Below, piece after piece: positions 7,444 through 7,516 of a stretch of DNA of 7,516 nucleotides. A program made the translations under genes and the position numbers. The DNA is from Arenicellales bacterium (lineage in GTDB: Bacteria > Pseudomonadota > Gammaproteobacteria > BMS3Bbin11). The notes below the pieces were generated by a model. The model saw only the letters and a list, made by a program, of their open reading frames with translations, was not told where the DNA came from and did not search any database. The number at the start of each line of letters is the position of its first letter. Positions within the stretch are counted from its first letter, which is position 1. Location of the stretch: positions 1-7,516 of the forward strand of contig JARFQC010000007.1 of assembly GCA_029287965.1 (NCBI GenBank). Reading direction: 5' to 3'.

Positions 7444-7516
7444 TGCTGCTGCCCGCCCGTGTAGTCAGGTTTGGCAGTCTGCTGGCCCTTTTTCATTGCT
7501 TCCGCGACTTCCGGGG
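7440..7516 (-). CDS. ccmE: CcmE, periplasmic haem chaperone, C-terminal 24 residues only (cut by window edge)
   Basis: Reading the minus strand from the window edge gives a short open frame, PEVAEAMKKGQQ followed by TAKPDYTGGQQQ, ending in TGA at 7440-7442. The two leftover bases at the edge (CC) are compatible with a preceding proline codon, which would give the PPEVAEA motif known near the C-terminus of CcmE. CcmE binds haem covalently at a histidine well upstream of this part, which lies outside the window. The tail after the motif is polar and probably disordered, as usual for the family. Its stop overlaps the GTG start of ccmF by 4 bases. The identification rests on the motif and on the position directly upstream of ccmF in the standard ccmABCDEFGHI order. 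Confidence 0.88.
   Translation of the reverse strand, partial: PEVAEAMKKGQQTAKPDYTGGQQQ

Overview
The window looks like chromosomal DNA from a gammaproteobacterium. The main reason is a System I cytochrome c maturation (Ccm) operon on the minus strand, with a CcmF close in length and residue numbering to the E. coli protein and with CcmH and CcmI as separate proteins, as in Pseudomonas-type operons. I cannot name the genus. There are no tRNA, rRNA, CRISPR or insertion-sequence signals.

Layout: positions 20-3220 on the plus strand hold one long reading frame of 1066 codons. It encodes a membrane-anchored, beta-strand-rich protein of the AsmA/YhdP type (putative intermembrane lipid-transfer bridge). 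The frame is broken by a single in-frame TAA at 2351-2353. Sequence on both sides is in the same frame and both sides look like good protein, so the 777-residue first part and the roughly 250-residue second part are two pieces of one ancestral gene. The cause may be a nonsense mutation, a sequencing or assembly error, or (less likely) a recoded stop.

Positions 3226-7516 on the minus strand hold, in transcription order (right to left), the 3' end of ccmE, then ccmF, ccmG, ccmH and ccmI. Every junction is a 4-base overlap of start and stop codons (GTGA once, ATGA three times), so the operon is probably translationally coupled. CcmE carries haem in the periplasm, CcmF is the haem-handling part of the ligase, CcmG and CcmH handle the thiols of apocytochrome c, and CcmI presents the apocytochrome to the ligase. 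Together they attach haem covalently to CXXCH motifs in the periplasm.

The two blocks converge with only 5 bases between the stop codons, and I see no convincing terminator there. There is no gene-free stretch over 300 bases; the only noncoding gap of note is the 123 bases between the TAA and the first possible restart (TTG at 2477), and these are the remnant coding sequence of the broken gene. The ccm part is ordinary. The broken AsmA/YhdP-like gene deserves the second look.
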